A DNA stretch of 64,000 nt from Aphanothece sacrum FPU1 (GCF_003864295.1 NZ_BDQK01000017.1:248001-312000), one strand, 5' to 3'; shown: positions 50,809 through 60,240, counted from the first letter of the stretch. Made by a program: numbers and translations. Notes: generated by a model from the letters alone, not told the origin.

Positions 50809-51819
50809 ATGAAACAATTTCAACAAATAGTTTGGGGAGTGGTTATATCTCAAACTATCTGTATTTCTGTGAATGCTAATAGTTTAGACTATTGGGATTT
50901 TGATGTTGAACAAAATCGCCTAGAAATTGTTACTCAAGATGATATACGTCCCAAAGCAGAAATGATCTCTAACCCTACCCGTCTAATTATTGACTTACCA
51001 GGAGTTCAACTCGAACAACCAAGTATTCGCCAAGGAGACATTAGCGGTTATGTGCGGGAAGTACGAGTCGGACAAGTAACTGCCTATACTACTCGTATTG
51101 TAGTAGAATTGGGGCCCCAATATTCTATGCGTCCTTGGGAAGTCAGAGTACGTAGTTTAGCCCCTAACCGTTGGTTTGTCCAGTTGGCTAAATTTCAGCC
51201 TCTAGGGGTTTATTCCTTACCTTCTGAAGAAGAACCCGTAGCGATCGCGGTTCCTGTGTCTACCCCAACTCCTGGGGGTAATTCTCGTTATACTGTGGTC
51301 ATAGATGCAGGCCATGGAGGACAAGATCCGGGGGCCGTTGGACTAAGCGGGTTAGAAGAAAAAGGGGTCGTTTTATCTATTGCTTCAGAAGTCGCTAAAA
51401 TTCTTAAGAAACGGGGTATAGGGGTTATAATGACTCGTTCAGGCGATTCTTTTGTCTCTTTAGCAAGTAGAGTTCAACAGGCAAATCAAGTGAATGCAAA
51501 TGTATTTATAAGTATCCATGCTAATGCGGTGGGAGGTAATAATAGTCAGGTTAATGGCCTCGAAACCTATTATTATTCTTCTGGTTATCGTTTAGCCTTA
51601 GCTATTCATCGTAGTTTACTTAGACAAGTACGAGTGACAGAAAATCGAGGGGTACGACAGGCCCGGTTTTATGTATTACGAAGAACTGAAATGCCTTCAG
51701 CTTTAGTAGAGGTGGGGTTTGTCACCGGAAATATTGATAATCGTAACTTATCCAGTGTTAGTTATCGACAAAAATTAGCAGACGCGATCGCGGATGGAAT
51801 TACAGAATATTTAAGATAA
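50809..51819 (+). CDS. amiC: N-acetylmuramoyl-L-alanine amidase (AmiC type)
   Basis: The 336-residue enzyme splits the peptide from MurNAc during daughter-cell separation and, in filamentous forms, septal nanopore drilling. It has a signal peptide (1-24), an AMIN domain (about 28-125: EIVTQDDIRPKAEMISNPTR) and an Amidase_3 domain (160-335) with zinc ligands H169, E184 and H237 and catalytic E301 (ALVEVGF). Length and order are those of AmiC. Start ATG 50809. Confidence 0.93.
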   Translation: MKQFQQIVWGVVISQTICISVNANSLDYWDFDVEQNRLEIVTQDDIRPKAEMISNPTRLIIDLPGVQLEQPSIRQGDISGYVREVRVGQVTAYTTRIVVELGPQYSMRPWEVRVRSLAPNRWFVQLAKFQPLGVYSLPSEEEPVAIAVPVSTPTPGGNSRYTVVIDAGHGGQDPGAVGLSGLEEKGVVLSIASEVAKILKKRGIGVIMTRSGDSFVSLASRVQQANQVNANVFISIHANAVGGNNSQVNGLETYYYSSGYRLALAIHRSLLRQVRVTENRGVRQARFYVLRRTEMPSALVEVGFVTGNIDNRNLSSVSYRQKLADAIADGITEYLR

Positions 51820-51850
51820 TAACAACTATATTACTTACTTATTTTTACTG

Positions 51851-52183
51851 TTAAAAAAGCTCTAAACAATGTAAATTAGGATTATTAAAAAGCTTTTGGA
51901 TGGCTTCTTGTCCAGAATAAAGCAACAATTCTACCTCATAAGTGGGTGCATTTCCACACCTTAACCAGATTACTTTAGGAGGAGAACCATATAAACGACT
52001 TCTTTCTGCAAAATCAACATCTTGAGTCACAATGCAAAAGTCATTCATTTTCGCAAACTCCCAGATAACCGTATCCGTTTCTTCTGCTAACCCATGAAAC
52101 TGAACATGACTAGAATTAGGGAAAATATTGGCTAAACGAATGACTAACTTACGACTCAAATTTTGATCAAATAATAGCTTCAA
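51851..52183 (-). CDS. DUF5615 PIN-like toxin
   Basis: The 110-residue protein has the PIN-like DUF5615 pattern: LLFDQNLSRKLVIRL with the first Asp, EETDTVIWEFAKMNDFCIVT and QDVDFAERSRLYGSPPKVIWL. It is a probable RNase. It begins at TTG 52183, overlapping the DUF433 stop as TTGA. The weak start and downstream place reduce its output relative to the partner. Confidence 0.85.
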   Translation of the reverse strand: MKLLFDQNLSRKLVIRLANIFPNSSHVQFHGLAEETDTVIWEFAKMNDFCIVTQDVDFAERSRLYGSPPKVIWLRCGNAPTYEVELLLYSGQEAIQKLFNNPNLHCLELF

Positions 52184-52410
52184 TTAACACCTTTAGACAC
52201 AACAAAACGATGTTCACGATCAGCCGCAAATTCTAAACAAGCTTTAATATCTTCTTTTGTCAATTCGGGAAAATCATCTACAATTTCATCCTGAGACATC
52301 CCAGATGCTAACCATCCTAAGACATCATAAACTGTAATTCGCATTCGTCGAATACAAGGTTTACCTCCGCGTTTATCAGGTTCAATTGTAATAATATTTT
52401 GATAATTCAT
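52180..52410 (-). CDS. DUF433 antitoxin
   Basis: The 76-residue protein matches DUF433: ITIEPDKRGGKPCIRRMRIT, VYDVLGWLASGMSQDEIVDDF and ELTKEDIKACLEFAADRE. This HTH-containing family partners DUF5615 in cyanobacteria as an antitoxin. It precedes its partner and overlaps it by 4 bases. Start ATG 52410. Confidence 0.87.
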   Translation of the reverse strand: MNYQNIITIEPDKRGGKPCIRRMRITVYDVLGWLASGMSQDEIVDDFPELTKEDIKACLEFAADREHRFVVSKGVN

Positions 52411-52474
52411 AATGCTTTTAGCTGCTGTTGAATCTTGTTAATTTTAACGGATAAAATAGGTATAAATTGTATTG

Positions 52475-52558
52475 TGTGGTGTTGGGTTTCGTTCCTCAAC
52501 CCAACCTACTTGTATTCAATTAATCAATTATCAATTGGTAGGGTGGGCAATGCCCACC
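52475..52558. repeat. TTGGGTTTCGTTCCTCAACCCAA repeat and GGTGGGC palindrome
   Basis: TTGGGTTTCGTTCCTCAACC then CAACCTACT is the same as a repeat at 60950-60978; its TTGGGTT/AACCCAA arms form a hairpin. After it, the 17-mer GGTGGGCAATGCCCACC (52542-52558) repeats those at 17879 and 27380. Together they lie between the antitoxin start and the SLH gene's stop. Confidence 0.6.
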
Positions 52559-52573
52559 CCACGTTAACCTATA

Positions 52574-53821
52574 TTACTTAATTGTTGCATTCGCTTGTTT
52601 GGCTTCTGCTTTCACACATTCTAATACCCGTACCATAACCGCCGCAGTATAGTCACGAGTGGCTTTACTATCAGGAGCAAATTTAGTGCCTTTTTCATCG
52701 ATAGCAGTCGCTATACCACAATAACCTGACATTTGAGTAATGACACCTTCAGCCCAACTTCCTGAAATATCAGAAAATTGAACAGGTTGCTGAGTTTGTT
52801 GCAGTTCTCGTGGTAAATTAAGTTGATTTTTGAGATGAATGGCCATGCGACGCATGGTATCAATTAATTCAGCGCGAGTAATAGGCTCAGTAGGTTGTAA
52901 GGTATTATTAGGATTACCAATATTCATAAAATTCCATTGGGCCCATTTAATTTTCTTGGCACTCCAACGGGAACCATCCACATCCTTAAAAGGAATCATA
53001 TCCCGTTTTGGTTGAGCTTCTAAATCTACTTTATAAACCGTTCCAATAGCATCAACTGCCATAGAAATTAACTGTTCACGAGTAACATTTTGTTGGGGAC
53101 GGAAGGTATTATCTTCAAAACCCGCAACTAAACCCATCGACACCGCTTTCTCAATATTGTTTTTGTAAACATTGGTATTGATATCAGCTAACAGAGTAGT
53201 CGAACCATTATTGGCCACAGGGTTAGGAGTTTGTGTAGGAACAGTTCCAGTAGTTTGACCACCTGAAGCAAGGGCGGTTTGAGTAGCACTAAAATAGAAG
53301 TGTCCTAATATCTTTCCTTCATAAGAACGTTTAGTAAATTGCCACCCCGGATTGAGTATAATCTTCATAAATCCAGAAGCTAAACCCTTAGTACTACCTA
53401 AGACGATTTCGCTGTAATTTCCGGCCCGAGGAGTTCCTACTAAGACTAATTCTCCATCACGAGGAACTACACGCAATAAATAATTGAGTCCTAAGTCATT
53501 ACCATCTAAGCGAATAGAATAGCCATTACTATCGGTTGAGCGGCGACAAATTCCGGTAAAATCGTAATTAAGTAATAAAGGTTCTACTAAGACGGGATTT
53601 GCGCCTGTTTCTGCCCAACATTCCCGTTTACCTGGAATTTGTTCAATCACTAATAAGTCATATTTGCCTTCTCCATAAGGTCTGGCAATAGCAATAACTT
53701 TAGTTTGTTCAACGGCCGTTTCCTGGAAACCTGAAGCTTTAACCGGGGTATTAAAGGGTAATACACTAGAAAGGGTAACAGTGGCTAAGGTCGCCAGTTT
53801 TAAAGGTAAATTCAATTTCAT
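52574..53821 (-). CDS. DUF3747 and SLH-domain envelope protein
   Basis: The 415-residue protein has a signal peptide (1-29, ending VKASG), an N-terminal DUF3747 domain (about 35-175: TKVIAIARPYGEGKYDLLV, GKRECWAE) and two or three S-layer homology repeats in 215-405 (NIEKAVSMGLVAGFEDNTF, WSAKKIKWAQWNFMNIGNP, SWAEGVITQMSGYCGIA). SLH repeats anchor proteins to peptidoglycan-linked polysaccharide. Surface structural role is inferred. ATG 53821. Confidence 0.87.
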   Translation of the reverse strand: MKLNLPLKLATLATVTLSSVLPFNTPVKASGFQETAVEQTKVIAIARPYGEGKYDLLVIEQIPGKRECWAETGANPVLVEPLLLNYDFTGICRRSTDSNGYSIRLDGNDLGLNYLLRVVPRDGELVLVGTPRAGNYSEIVLGSTKGLASGFMKIILNPGWQFTKRSYEGKILGHFYFSATQTALASGGQTTGTVPTQTPNPVANNGSTTLLADINTNVYKNNIEKAVSMGLVAGFEDNTFRPQQNVTREQLISMAVDAIGTVYKVDLEAQPKRDMIPFKDVDGSRWSAKKIKWAQWNFMNIGNPNNTLQPTEPITRAELIDTMRRMAIHLKNQLNLPRELQQTQQPVQFSDISGSWAEGVITQMSGYCGIATAIDEKGTKFAPDSKATRDYTAAVMVRVLECVKAEAKQANATIK

Positions 53822-53942
53822 GGCTTTTCTATAAACTTATTAGAGGTTTGATTTTAGTAAATATTAGCGTAGGGAATTACACTTATGGCAATCTGATCTT
53901 GTGACCGATTGGATTAAGATGATGTTCCTAGCCAATTTCGAG

Positions 53943-54674
53943 TTATCTGAGTCCCAAAGTCCGACCATTACGGTAACGAAACCGATTATTATTGGAGGCT
54001 AAATTGAGACTTGATTGTAAGGTTAACGTTAAATCTTGATTAGGATCAATGGAAATGACTTCATTTTGACTTCCTCCTAATACTCCAGATGTCGGTAAAG
54101 CCCATCCTGCAAGGGTTCCAACGGCAGCCCCCGCTAAAACTTCTAAGGCATCAATCTCATTATCTCCAGTGACTGCTGCAATAATAGCGGCGGCCCCGGC
54201 CCCAGCAGCGGCCCCTCCTAAAATTTCTCCAACACTGGCCCCTTCGTTAATGGTTTCGGTGGTAGTTACGACTTGAGAGGTAGCATCAAAGGGATATCGT
54301 TGATTTTGAATGATAATTTCTTGGGCCACAAATTGAGAACCACCGTTAGCGGGTTGCAGTTGACCGATAATTTGACTGCCGGCCGGAACTAAAATATTGC
54401 CACTACGATCTTTTAAATTAGCCGCAATTTGTAGGGTCAAAGGAACGGTTTCTGTTTTGCTGACTAAGATTTTTTCTTGCTCAAAAGTTACAGGAATTCT
54501 GGTTCCTGCGGGAATATTAATACCACGAGAATTATTAGGAATTGAATTACCCGGTTGAGGCAATAATTGGGCCGTTGCTGGTTTGAAGGGATATAACGGC
54601 ACAAGAGTTGTAATTCCTATTAAAAGGGCTAAGGTAGCACTGATTTGAGATTTGCCTGTATTAAACTTAAACAT
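53943..54674 (-). CDS. Exported protein with glycine-zipper region
   Basis: About 243 residues from ATG 54674, where AGGAGA lies at good spacing; the six codons upstream are rejected. A hydrophobic signal (ISATLALLIGITTLVPLYPF) is followed by a beta-rich part (IPAGTRIPVTFEQEKILV, ILVPAGSQIIGQL) like the TrbI/VirB10-type barrel, then a Gly/Ala zipper (GEILGGAAAGAGAAAIIAA). Envelope protein of unknown role, close to the SLH gene but with its own leader. Confidence 0.62.
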   Translation of the reverse strand: MFKFNTGKSQISATLALLIGITTLVPLYPFKPATAQLLPQPGNSIPNNSRGINIPAGTRIPVTFEQEKILVSKTETVPLTLQIAANLKDRSGNILVPAGSQIIGQLQPANGGSQFVAQEIIIQNQRYPFDATSQVVTTTETINEGASVGEILGGAAAGAGAAAIIAAVTGDNEIDALEVLAGAAVGTLAGWALPTSGVLGGSQNEVISIDPNQDLTLTLQSSLNLASNNNRFRYRNGRTLGLR

Positions 54675-54870
54675 AGTTGCTTCTCCTGACACTTTATACG
54701 GTTAACAAGGTAGTTTTTTATCCTTGCTCTCAGCATAACGCTTGCTCCTTTAGGATGTCAGTCCCATAATTTTATTTTTTTTGATGACCATGTTAGATTT
54801 AAGTGGAAAAAAGTAGAATTTATTCTAGAATAGATTTATCTTTTGAACATAACACCAACATCAATCAAGT

Positions 54871-55104
54871 ATGAATACTGCAAAAATAATTACAGAAAAT
54901 AATCAACAATTTATTATTTTACCTAATGAATATTATTTGCCAGGAAATGAAGTTTATATCACAAAAATTGGCAATACAATAGTGTTAACTCCCCAAAATA
55001 ATCCTTGGGAATCTTTATTTAATAGCTTAGAACTATTTTCTGAAGATTTTATGGAGGATAGAGATCAATTAAATTTACAAGTAAGAGAGGATTTATTTGA
55101 ATGA
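54871..55104 (+). CDS. vapB: VapB-type antitoxin
   Basis: The 77-residue protein has an AbrB/SpoVT-like strand pattern (TENNQQFIILPNEYYLPGN, EVYITKIGNTIVLTP) for DNA binding and an acidic C-terminal arm (NSLELFSEDFMEDRDQLN). It overlaps vapC by 4 bases (ATGA) and precedes it. Start ATG 54871. Confidence 0.85.
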   Translation: MNTAKIITENNQQFIILPNEYYLPGNEVYITKIGNTIVLTPQNNPWESLFNSLELFSEDFMEDRDQLNLQVREDLFE

Positions 55105-55502
55105 AATATTTACTAGATACTAATATATGTATTTATTTGATCAAAAAGAAGCCTTTCAAGGTTTTTGAAAAATTCAAAAATATCGAACCGGGTGATATTG
55201 GAGTTTCTTCTATTACTGTGGCAGAATTGAAGTATGGAGTTTATAAAAGTCAACATTTAGAAAAAAATAAAGTTGCGCTGACTCAGTTTTTAATTCCTCT
55301 AGAAATTGTTTCTTTTGATGTTAATGCCACAGTTATTTATGGTCAAATTAGAGCTAATCTAGAGAGAGAAGGAATGATTATTGGTGCAATGGATATGTTA
55401 ATAGCTGCACAAGCAGTCGCTTTGGATTTAATACTAATAACTAATAATATCAAAGAGTTTACCCGTGTTCCTAATCTGAAGTTAGAAAATTGGATAGACT
55501 AA
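55101..55502 (+). CDS. vapC: VapC-type PIN toxin
   Basis: The 133-residue PIN ribonuclease has D6 (LLDTNICIYLI), E42 (ITVAELKYGVYKS), D98 (GAMDMLIAAQA) and the conserved N of ITNNIKEF; the final LENWID is the usual family end. It probably cuts tRNA. Coupled to vapB by overlap. Start ATG 55101. Confidence 0.92.
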   Translation: MKYLLDTNICIYLIKKKPFKVFEKFKNIEPGDIGVSSITVAELKYGVYKSQHLEKNKVALTQFLIPLEIVSFDVNATVIYGQIRANLEREGMIIGAMDMLIAAQAVALDLILITNNIKEFTRVPNLKLENWID

Positions 55503-55646
55503 AAATTTTGCTCGTTCTATCGGGATGATGTGGCTTAAAAATAATGAATCTCAAATATCTATTAAAAACAAAAATACCATGTTTGTCCAGGAGATTCTTT
55601 GTTATAATAGTCTTCGTTATCCAAACTTACTTAAGACGTAAATACT

Positions 55647-55811
55647 ATGAGTGATCTGATTCGCATTATTTGTGCTATCTTTTTGCCTCCCCTTGGTGTT
55701 TTTCTACAAGTTGGGTTAGGCAAAGATTTTTGGATTAATTTATTGTTAACTATTTTTGGTTTCTACATTCTTGGTGTTGTTCACGCTGTTTGGGTGATTT
55801 CTAAAAAATAA
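55647..55811 (+). CDS. YqaE/Pmp3 family membrane peptide, 54 residues
   Basis: From ATG 55647: MSDLIRIICAIFLPPLGVFL, then QVGLGKDFWINLLLTIFGFY and VVHAVWVISKK. Two membrane helices and the IFLPPLGV motif are the signature of the UPF0057/Pmp3 family, stress-related small proteins that influence membrane potential. The gene stands alone after the VapBC pair. Its small size makes it easy to miss. Confidence 0.88.
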   Translation: MSDLIRIICAIFLPPLGVFLQVGLGKDFWINLLLTIFGFYILGVVHAVWVISKK

Positions 55812-55924
55812 GTTAGTTTACCTAGACAGTTTTCTATAACAATTTAACCCTTTTATGGTTAGTCTATGCTGCAACTTGAGAATCTAAATATTCAGATAGA
55901 TCTTAACTCTAAACAGTTAAGCTA

Positions 55925-56046
55925 TACAAACAAAGGTTGCCTACGCAACCTAGAATTTAGTCCGCGCAGGCGGACTTAGTCTTTATAGGATCAGACTTGA
56001 GTCTGTCATTAATTATTAATTTAGCATAGTTTGTCCGATAGAACCA
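55925..56046. repeat. GTCCGCGCAGGCGGACTT-type repeat
   Basis: AGGTTGCCTACGCAACCT, then GTCCGCGCAGGCGGAC and CAGACTTGAGTCTG form three small hairpins in a row, followed by TTAATTTAGCATAG and TCCGATAGAACCA. The same order and end occur at 36461. Non-coding. Confidence 0.6.
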
Positions 56047-56062
56047 GGAATCTATTAAAATT

Positions 56063-56953
56063 TCACATAACAACTTTAGGAATGAGAATTTGACCAGTTT
56101 CTCCTAACACTATCTCACCCATTCCTAGAAACTTTTCTCCTTCCTCATGAACTCGTACAATTTGAGGAACAGAAACACCATTAAAAGACGGATAGGCAAT
56201 TTTTTGTCCTTGACACCATCTTTGTCCTTGTATTTCTAATAAGCTGACACCTATTAAATGTTTTAATCCTAATTCTGGAGAAATTGGGGTAAAATTTCCT
56301 TGTTCAACCTCAATTTTTAATTGTTCTAAACTAACACTATCAGATAATTTCATTCCACAGCTTTCTGTCCGTTCTAAACCCGCTAAAGTTCCCCCTACTT
56401 GCAGCTTTTCTCCTAAATCTCTAGCGATCGCTCTAATATACGTCCCTGGGCCACAATAAATCAAGACCTCTAATTCTCCGAATTCCCCTGGATACCAATT
56501 TAAAACATCAATTTTAGTAATTTCGACTGTTCTTACTGGGACTTCTACGGTTTTACCCTGTCTTGCTAACTCATATAATCGTTTTCCTCCCTGTTGAATC
56601 GCACTATAAGCGGGGGGTATTTGTTCAATTTTGCCGATAAATTCGCATAAAAACGGTTTAATGTCTTCTGAAGTTAAATTAGGAGTCGGTTGACATTGAA
56701 TTACTTCTCCTTCAAGATCATCTGTCGTAGTTTGTGTACCAAAGCGAATTATAGCCCGATAAGCCTTATTTTCTGGCAAAAACTGCAAAAGACGAGTCGC
56801 TTTACCAACTGCGATCGGTAATACTCCTGTTGCCAAAGGATCAAGCGTTCCCCCGTGTCCAACCTTCTTAATTCTTAACAATCTTCTCACTTGCGCGACA
56901 CAATCATGAGATGTTAAACCTAATGGCTTATTTAAGGCGATAAATCCGAACAT
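56063..56953 (-). CDS. truB: tRNA pseudouridine(55) synthase
   Basis: The 296-residue enzyme makes pseudouridine 55 of the T loop in tRNA. The catalytic Asp is D38 in GGTLDPLATGVLP; GFIALNKPLGLTSHD at the start and CGPGTYIRAIARDLGE later are family motifs. The C-terminal 60 residues form a PUA-like part. Length is usual. ATG 56953. A tandem repeat lies directly upstream. Confidence 0.94.
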   Translation of the reverse strand: MFGFIALNKPLGLTSHDCVAQVRRLLRIKKVGHGGTLDPLATGVLPIAVGKATRLLQFLPENKAYRAIIRFGTQTTTDDLEGEVIQCQPTPNLTSEDIKPFLCEFIGKIEQIPPAYSAIQQGGKRLYELARQGKTVEVPVRTVEITKIDVLNWYPGEFGELEVLIYCGPGTYIRAIARDLGEKLQVGGTLAGLERTESCGMKLSDSVSLEQLKIEVEQGNFTPISPELGLKHLIGVSLLEIQGQRWCQGQKIAYPSFNGVSVPQIVRVHEEGEKFLGMGEIVLGETGQILIPKVVM

Positions 56954-56983
56954 TTTACCTAATTAGCTTAATTTATTGCACCT

Positions 56984-57128
56984 AAAATTCCCCTACGGGT
57001 GTTTTTTTTGCCCAAATTTCAGGTTATAACCAATATATTAAATAAACCCGCCCCTACACTTAAAATTCTTGTACGGGTGTTTTTTTGCCCAAATTTCAGG
57101 TTATAACCAGTATATTAGATAAACCCGC
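56984..57128. repeat. 78-bp tandem duplication upstream of truB
   Basis: Two units, 56984-57061 and from 57062, share TACGGGTGTTTTTTT, GCCCAAATTTCAGGTTATAA and AAACCCGCCCC with a few changes. GGGCGGGTTT-type and ACGGGTGTT-type arms occur in each. The unit is non-coding and lies 30-175 bases before truB on its promoter side. The following stretch to 57200 has a GATGGGTTACGCTGCGC palindrome. Confidence 0.8.
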
Positions 57129-57241
57129 CCCGTAACCCATCATTTATCAAATTTTGGTGATGGGTTACGCTGCGCTAACCCATCCTACAAGTTTTATCTA
57201 ATATGATAAACTTAAAGATAAATAAAGTTTTGTAACAAACC

Positions 57242-57862
57242 GTGACAGCAATTTTGCAACCTAATCATAACAATACTGTAACCGATCAATGGCACGCTCT
57301 AGATCTAATTTGGCAGGGTGATGAAACAAATGTTAAACAAGGACTCCCTCATCATCAATTATCCCCTGCTTGGCAAATATTATTATTGGGGGATGGTTCC
57401 CCAACACGCTATTTACAGTTATTAACCACCGAAAAAACGGAAGTAGATCTCATTGATATGTCTACCATTGGGAAAAACAATGATGGGGCCCCTAATCAAG
57501 TAGATATTATATCGGAACCTCGCTTAAGACGGCAAGTTTGGTTACGAACAGCATCGGGACAAAGACTCGCTTATGCTGCGTCTTGGTGGGATGCAAATCA
57601 TGTGGATGACTATTTACAAAATCGTTCTTTACCTATCTGGGAGAGTCTTTCACGGTTACATACGGAATTATATCGGGATATTCAAGGCATTTATTATGGT
57701 CATTCTCTCGCATTAGAAAAGGCATTTCAAGAAAAAGGGCCATTTTGGGGACGACATTACTTATTTTGGCATGATCGCAAACCTTTAACCCTCATATATG
57801 AGGTTTTTTCTCCCTATTTACGCAAGTATTTAGGAAAAATGAGCGAGTCTAATCACTTATAA
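57242..57862 (+). CDS. Chorismate lyase (DUF98/PF01947 type)
   Basis: The 206-residue enzyme removes pyruvate from chorismate to give 4-hydroxybenzoate, the ring precursor of plastoquinone in cyanobacteria (as Synechocystis sll1797). Motifs: LSPAWQILLLGDGSPTRYLQ, the RLRRQVWLRTASGQRLAYA strand with its basic pair, and LFWHDRKPLTLIYEVFSPYL. Starts at GTG 57242. Monocistronic. Confidence 0.88.
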   Translation: MTAILQPNHNNTVTDQWHALDLIWQGDETNVKQGLPHHQLSPAWQILLLGDGSPTRYLQLLTTEKTEVDLIDMSTIGKNNDGAPNQVDIISEPRLRRQVWLRTASGQRLAYAASWWDANHVDDYLQNRSLPIWESLSRLHTELYRDIQGIYYGHSLALEKAFQEKGPFWGRHYLFWHDRKPLTLIYEVFSPYLRKYLGKMSESNHL

Positions 57863-57873
57863 ATTAATTGTAG

Positions 57874-57893
57874 GGGTCAACGGCCGTTGACCC
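57874..57893. repeat. Perfect 20-bp palindrome
   Basis: GGGTCAACGGCCGTTGACCC is self-complementary over 20 bases, just after the chorismate lyase stop. A near-copy lies at 33722. Probably a dispersed repeat acting as a transcript end; no loop, so cruciform or dimer-protein site is also possible. Confidence 0.7.
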
Positions 57894-57997
57894 TTACCTT
57901 TGTTAAACAAATTGTAATTACCCTTGATCTTCCCTGATTCTATGTTTAAGATCCTATATGAATTATTAATCGTCTGTAAATCATTAACTTAAACACT

Positions 57998-58552
57998 ATG
58001 ATGACATTATTAAGAAAAGTGAGTCGTTTAGCTGCCATTTTACCCCTACCTGTGGGTTTATTCGTCTTGGCATTGCCCCCTTCTTCAGTTTATGCTAATA
58101 GTGATTGGAATCAGTTTGATGTGTGTATCCAGGAGATGGCTATTCATGGGGTCTCTAGAGATAAAGCTGCCACTGCTTGTGCAGATGCGTTAATTCCTAA
58201 AGAATTATCTGAATGTGTTTCTATGATTTATGCAGCAACTCGTATTCCAGGGGAAAAAGTGATGTTAGCTTGTTATCAAGTCAGACGGCCTATTGATTTA
58301 GGAAATTGTGTGGCCGATGTTTATAATGGTATTCCAGCAATTTCGAGATCAGAAGCTAATTCTGAAGCAAAAGAGTCTACTTTATTAAGTTTATTAAATT
58401 CTTGTCGTCTGAGTTTAAGACCTGGTTTTTATTCTGAATGTGTTATTGCTACAAGTCGAGGTGTTCCTGATATGACTCCTGTTAAAGCATTAGATACTTG
58501 TCTAGCAGCAGAAGATTTTCCTCGTGATTTATTTCCCTCTTATGAACAGTAA
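57998..58552 (+). CDS. Exported Cys-rich protein of unknown function
   Basis: The 184-residue protein has a signal peptide (1-33, ending VYANS) and a mature part with about eight cysteines spaced in repeating 'C..M/A..' units: FDVCIQEMAIHG, ACADALIPKELSECVSMIY, ACYQVRRPIDLGNCVADVY and YSECVIATSRG. The regular spacing suggests a helical, disulfide-knotted repeat. No family recognised. The start has two ATGs (57998, 58001). Confidence 0.6.
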   Translation: MMTLLRKVSRLAAILPLPVGLFVLALPPSSVYANSDWNQFDVCIQEMAIHGVSRDKAATACADALIPKELSECVSMIYAATRIPGEKVMLACYQVRRPIDLGNCVADVYNGIPAISRSEANSEAKESTLLSLLNSCRLSLRPGFYSECVIATSRGVPDMTPVKALDTCLAAEDFPRDLFPSYEQ

Positions 58553-58612
58553 TAACTATAGCAATCCTATTTGATTTGTGAGAAAATAGAACTTCTGTTT
58601 TTTAACATACAA

Positions 58613-60187
58613 ATGCAAATTATCATAGCGGGTTTAAGTGGCTTATTAATGGGGTTATCAACTGCCCCATTTTCTCTGTTTTATTTAGCTTGGATAGCGT
58701 TAATTCCTCTGTGGTTTTTGATATTTTATCAAGAAAATAAAGTAAAGTTCACGATAAAATCTTTTATTTTTAATGAAAAAACTTTAATAGCTTTTATTTG
58801 GGGTTTAGCTTATCATGGCTTTGCTATTTTTTGGATTACGGGAATCCATCCTATGACTTGGATGGGTGTTCCTTGGTTAGCAAGTTTATTAATTGCTATT
58901 TTTTGTTGGTTATTTATTTCTATTTGGGGTGCTATATTAGTTGTAACTTGGTCTATTTTAATTCGTTTTTTGGATTTAGGTAAACCTGGAAAATTATGGT
59001 TAAAATCTCCTTGGTTTAAGTCTGTTTCCCGAATTATATGGGGAGTCGCTATTTGGTGTTTTTTAGAATGGTTTTGGAGTCAGGGGGCTTTATGGTGGAC
59101 TTCCCTATCTTATACTCAAAGTCCTCATAATTTAGCTATTTTACAACTTAGTAAATTCTCTGGCTATTCAACTATAACGGCAAGTATTATTGTAGTGAAT
59201 GCTTTAATAGCAGAAGGTCTTATATTATATCACAATAATCATAAAAATATTCGTCAGTCTATTATTTTTTTAATAACTTCTTTGAGCCTATTTATAGGTT
59301 TACATTTACTCGGCTCATTTTTATATAATACTCCTTTTATTAACTCCGATAAAACAGCGATTAAAGTAGGTATTATTCAGGGAAATATTCCCAATACTAT
59401 TAAATTGTATCCTGAAGGATGGCGTAGGGCGATTGAAGGTTATACAAAAGGTTATGAAAAATTAGCAAATCAAGGGGTTGACCTAGTAATTACTCCAGAA
59501 ACTGCGTTACCTTTTGATTGGAATTATATTGTTAATAATAGCTCGTTTTATCCAGCAATTATCAAGAAAAAAGTACCTGTATTATTAGGTGCATTTGGGT
59601 TTAAAAATGGGAGTTATACAAATAGTTTATTCTCGATAGATAAATATGGTCAAATATTAAGTCGCTTTGATAAAATAAAATTAGTTCCTTTGGGTGAATA
59701 TATTCCCTTTGAGAATATTTTAGGTAAAATTATTGATCGACTTTCTCCCTTAGATAGTCATTTAATAGCAGGTAAAACCGATCAAATCTTTAAGACTTCT
59801 TTCGGTCAAGCTATAGTAGGAATTTGTTATGAATCAGCTTTTAGTGAACATTTTCGCCGTCAAGCAAAAGCAGGAGGAGAATTTATTGTTACTGCTTCTA
59901 ATAATGCTCATTATAGTCAAATAATGCCCGCTCAACATCATGCTCAAGATGTTATTAGAGCGATTGAAACTGATAGATGGATAGCCAGAGTAACTAATAC
60001 GGGATATTCTGGTATTGTTAATCCTCATGGACAAAATTTATGGATATCTGATATTAACACTTATGAAGTACATCAAGATATAATTTATACAAGAGATACT
60101 CAAACTTTATATGTTAAATTTGGTGATTGGTTGACTTTTTTATTATTAGGATTAGGTGGTATTTTATGGGGAATAAAGATGTTATAA
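58613..60187 (+). CDS. lnt: Apolipoprotein N-acyltransferase
   Basis: About 524 residues from ATG 58613 (MQIIIAGLSGLLMGLST); the 14-codon extension upstream is rejected. N-terminal membrane helices (about seven) precede a nitrilase-type domain with the catalytic Glu (ITPETALPF), Lys (FDKIKLVPLGEYIPF) and Cys (VGICYESAF). It adds the third acyl chain to lipoproteins in the plasma membrane. The presence of lipoproteins such as the TPR gene fits. Confidence 0.92.
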   Translation: MQIIIAGLSGLLMGLSTAPFSLFYLAWIALIPLWFLIFYQENKVKFTIKSFIFNEKTLIAFIWGLAYHGFAIFWITGIHPMTWMGVPWLASLLIAIFCWLFISIWGAILVVTWSILIRFLDLGKPGKLWLKSPWFKSVSRIIWGVAIWCFLEWFWSQGALWWTSLSYTQSPHNLAILQLSKFSGYSTITASIIVVNALIAEGLILYHNNHKNIRQSIIFLITSLSLFIGLHLLGSFLYNTPFINSDKTAIKVGIIQGNIPNTIKLYPEGWRRAIEGYTKGYEKLANQGVDLVITPETALPFDWNYIVNNSSFYPAIIKKKVPVLLGAFGFKNGSYTNSLFSIDKYGQILSRFDKIKLVPLGEYIPFENILGKIIDRLSPLDSHLIAGKTDQIFKTSFGQAIVGICYESAFSEHFRRQAKAGGEFIVTASNNAHYSQIMPAQHHAQDVIRAIETDRWIARVTNTGYSGIVNPHGQNLWISDINTYEVHQDIIYTRDTQTLYVKFGDWLTFLLLGLGGILWGIKML

Positions 60188-60240
60188 AGCTTGTTGTTAA
60201 TCATTAACAATCTTTAAATTATTGATGGACAAATAATCTT

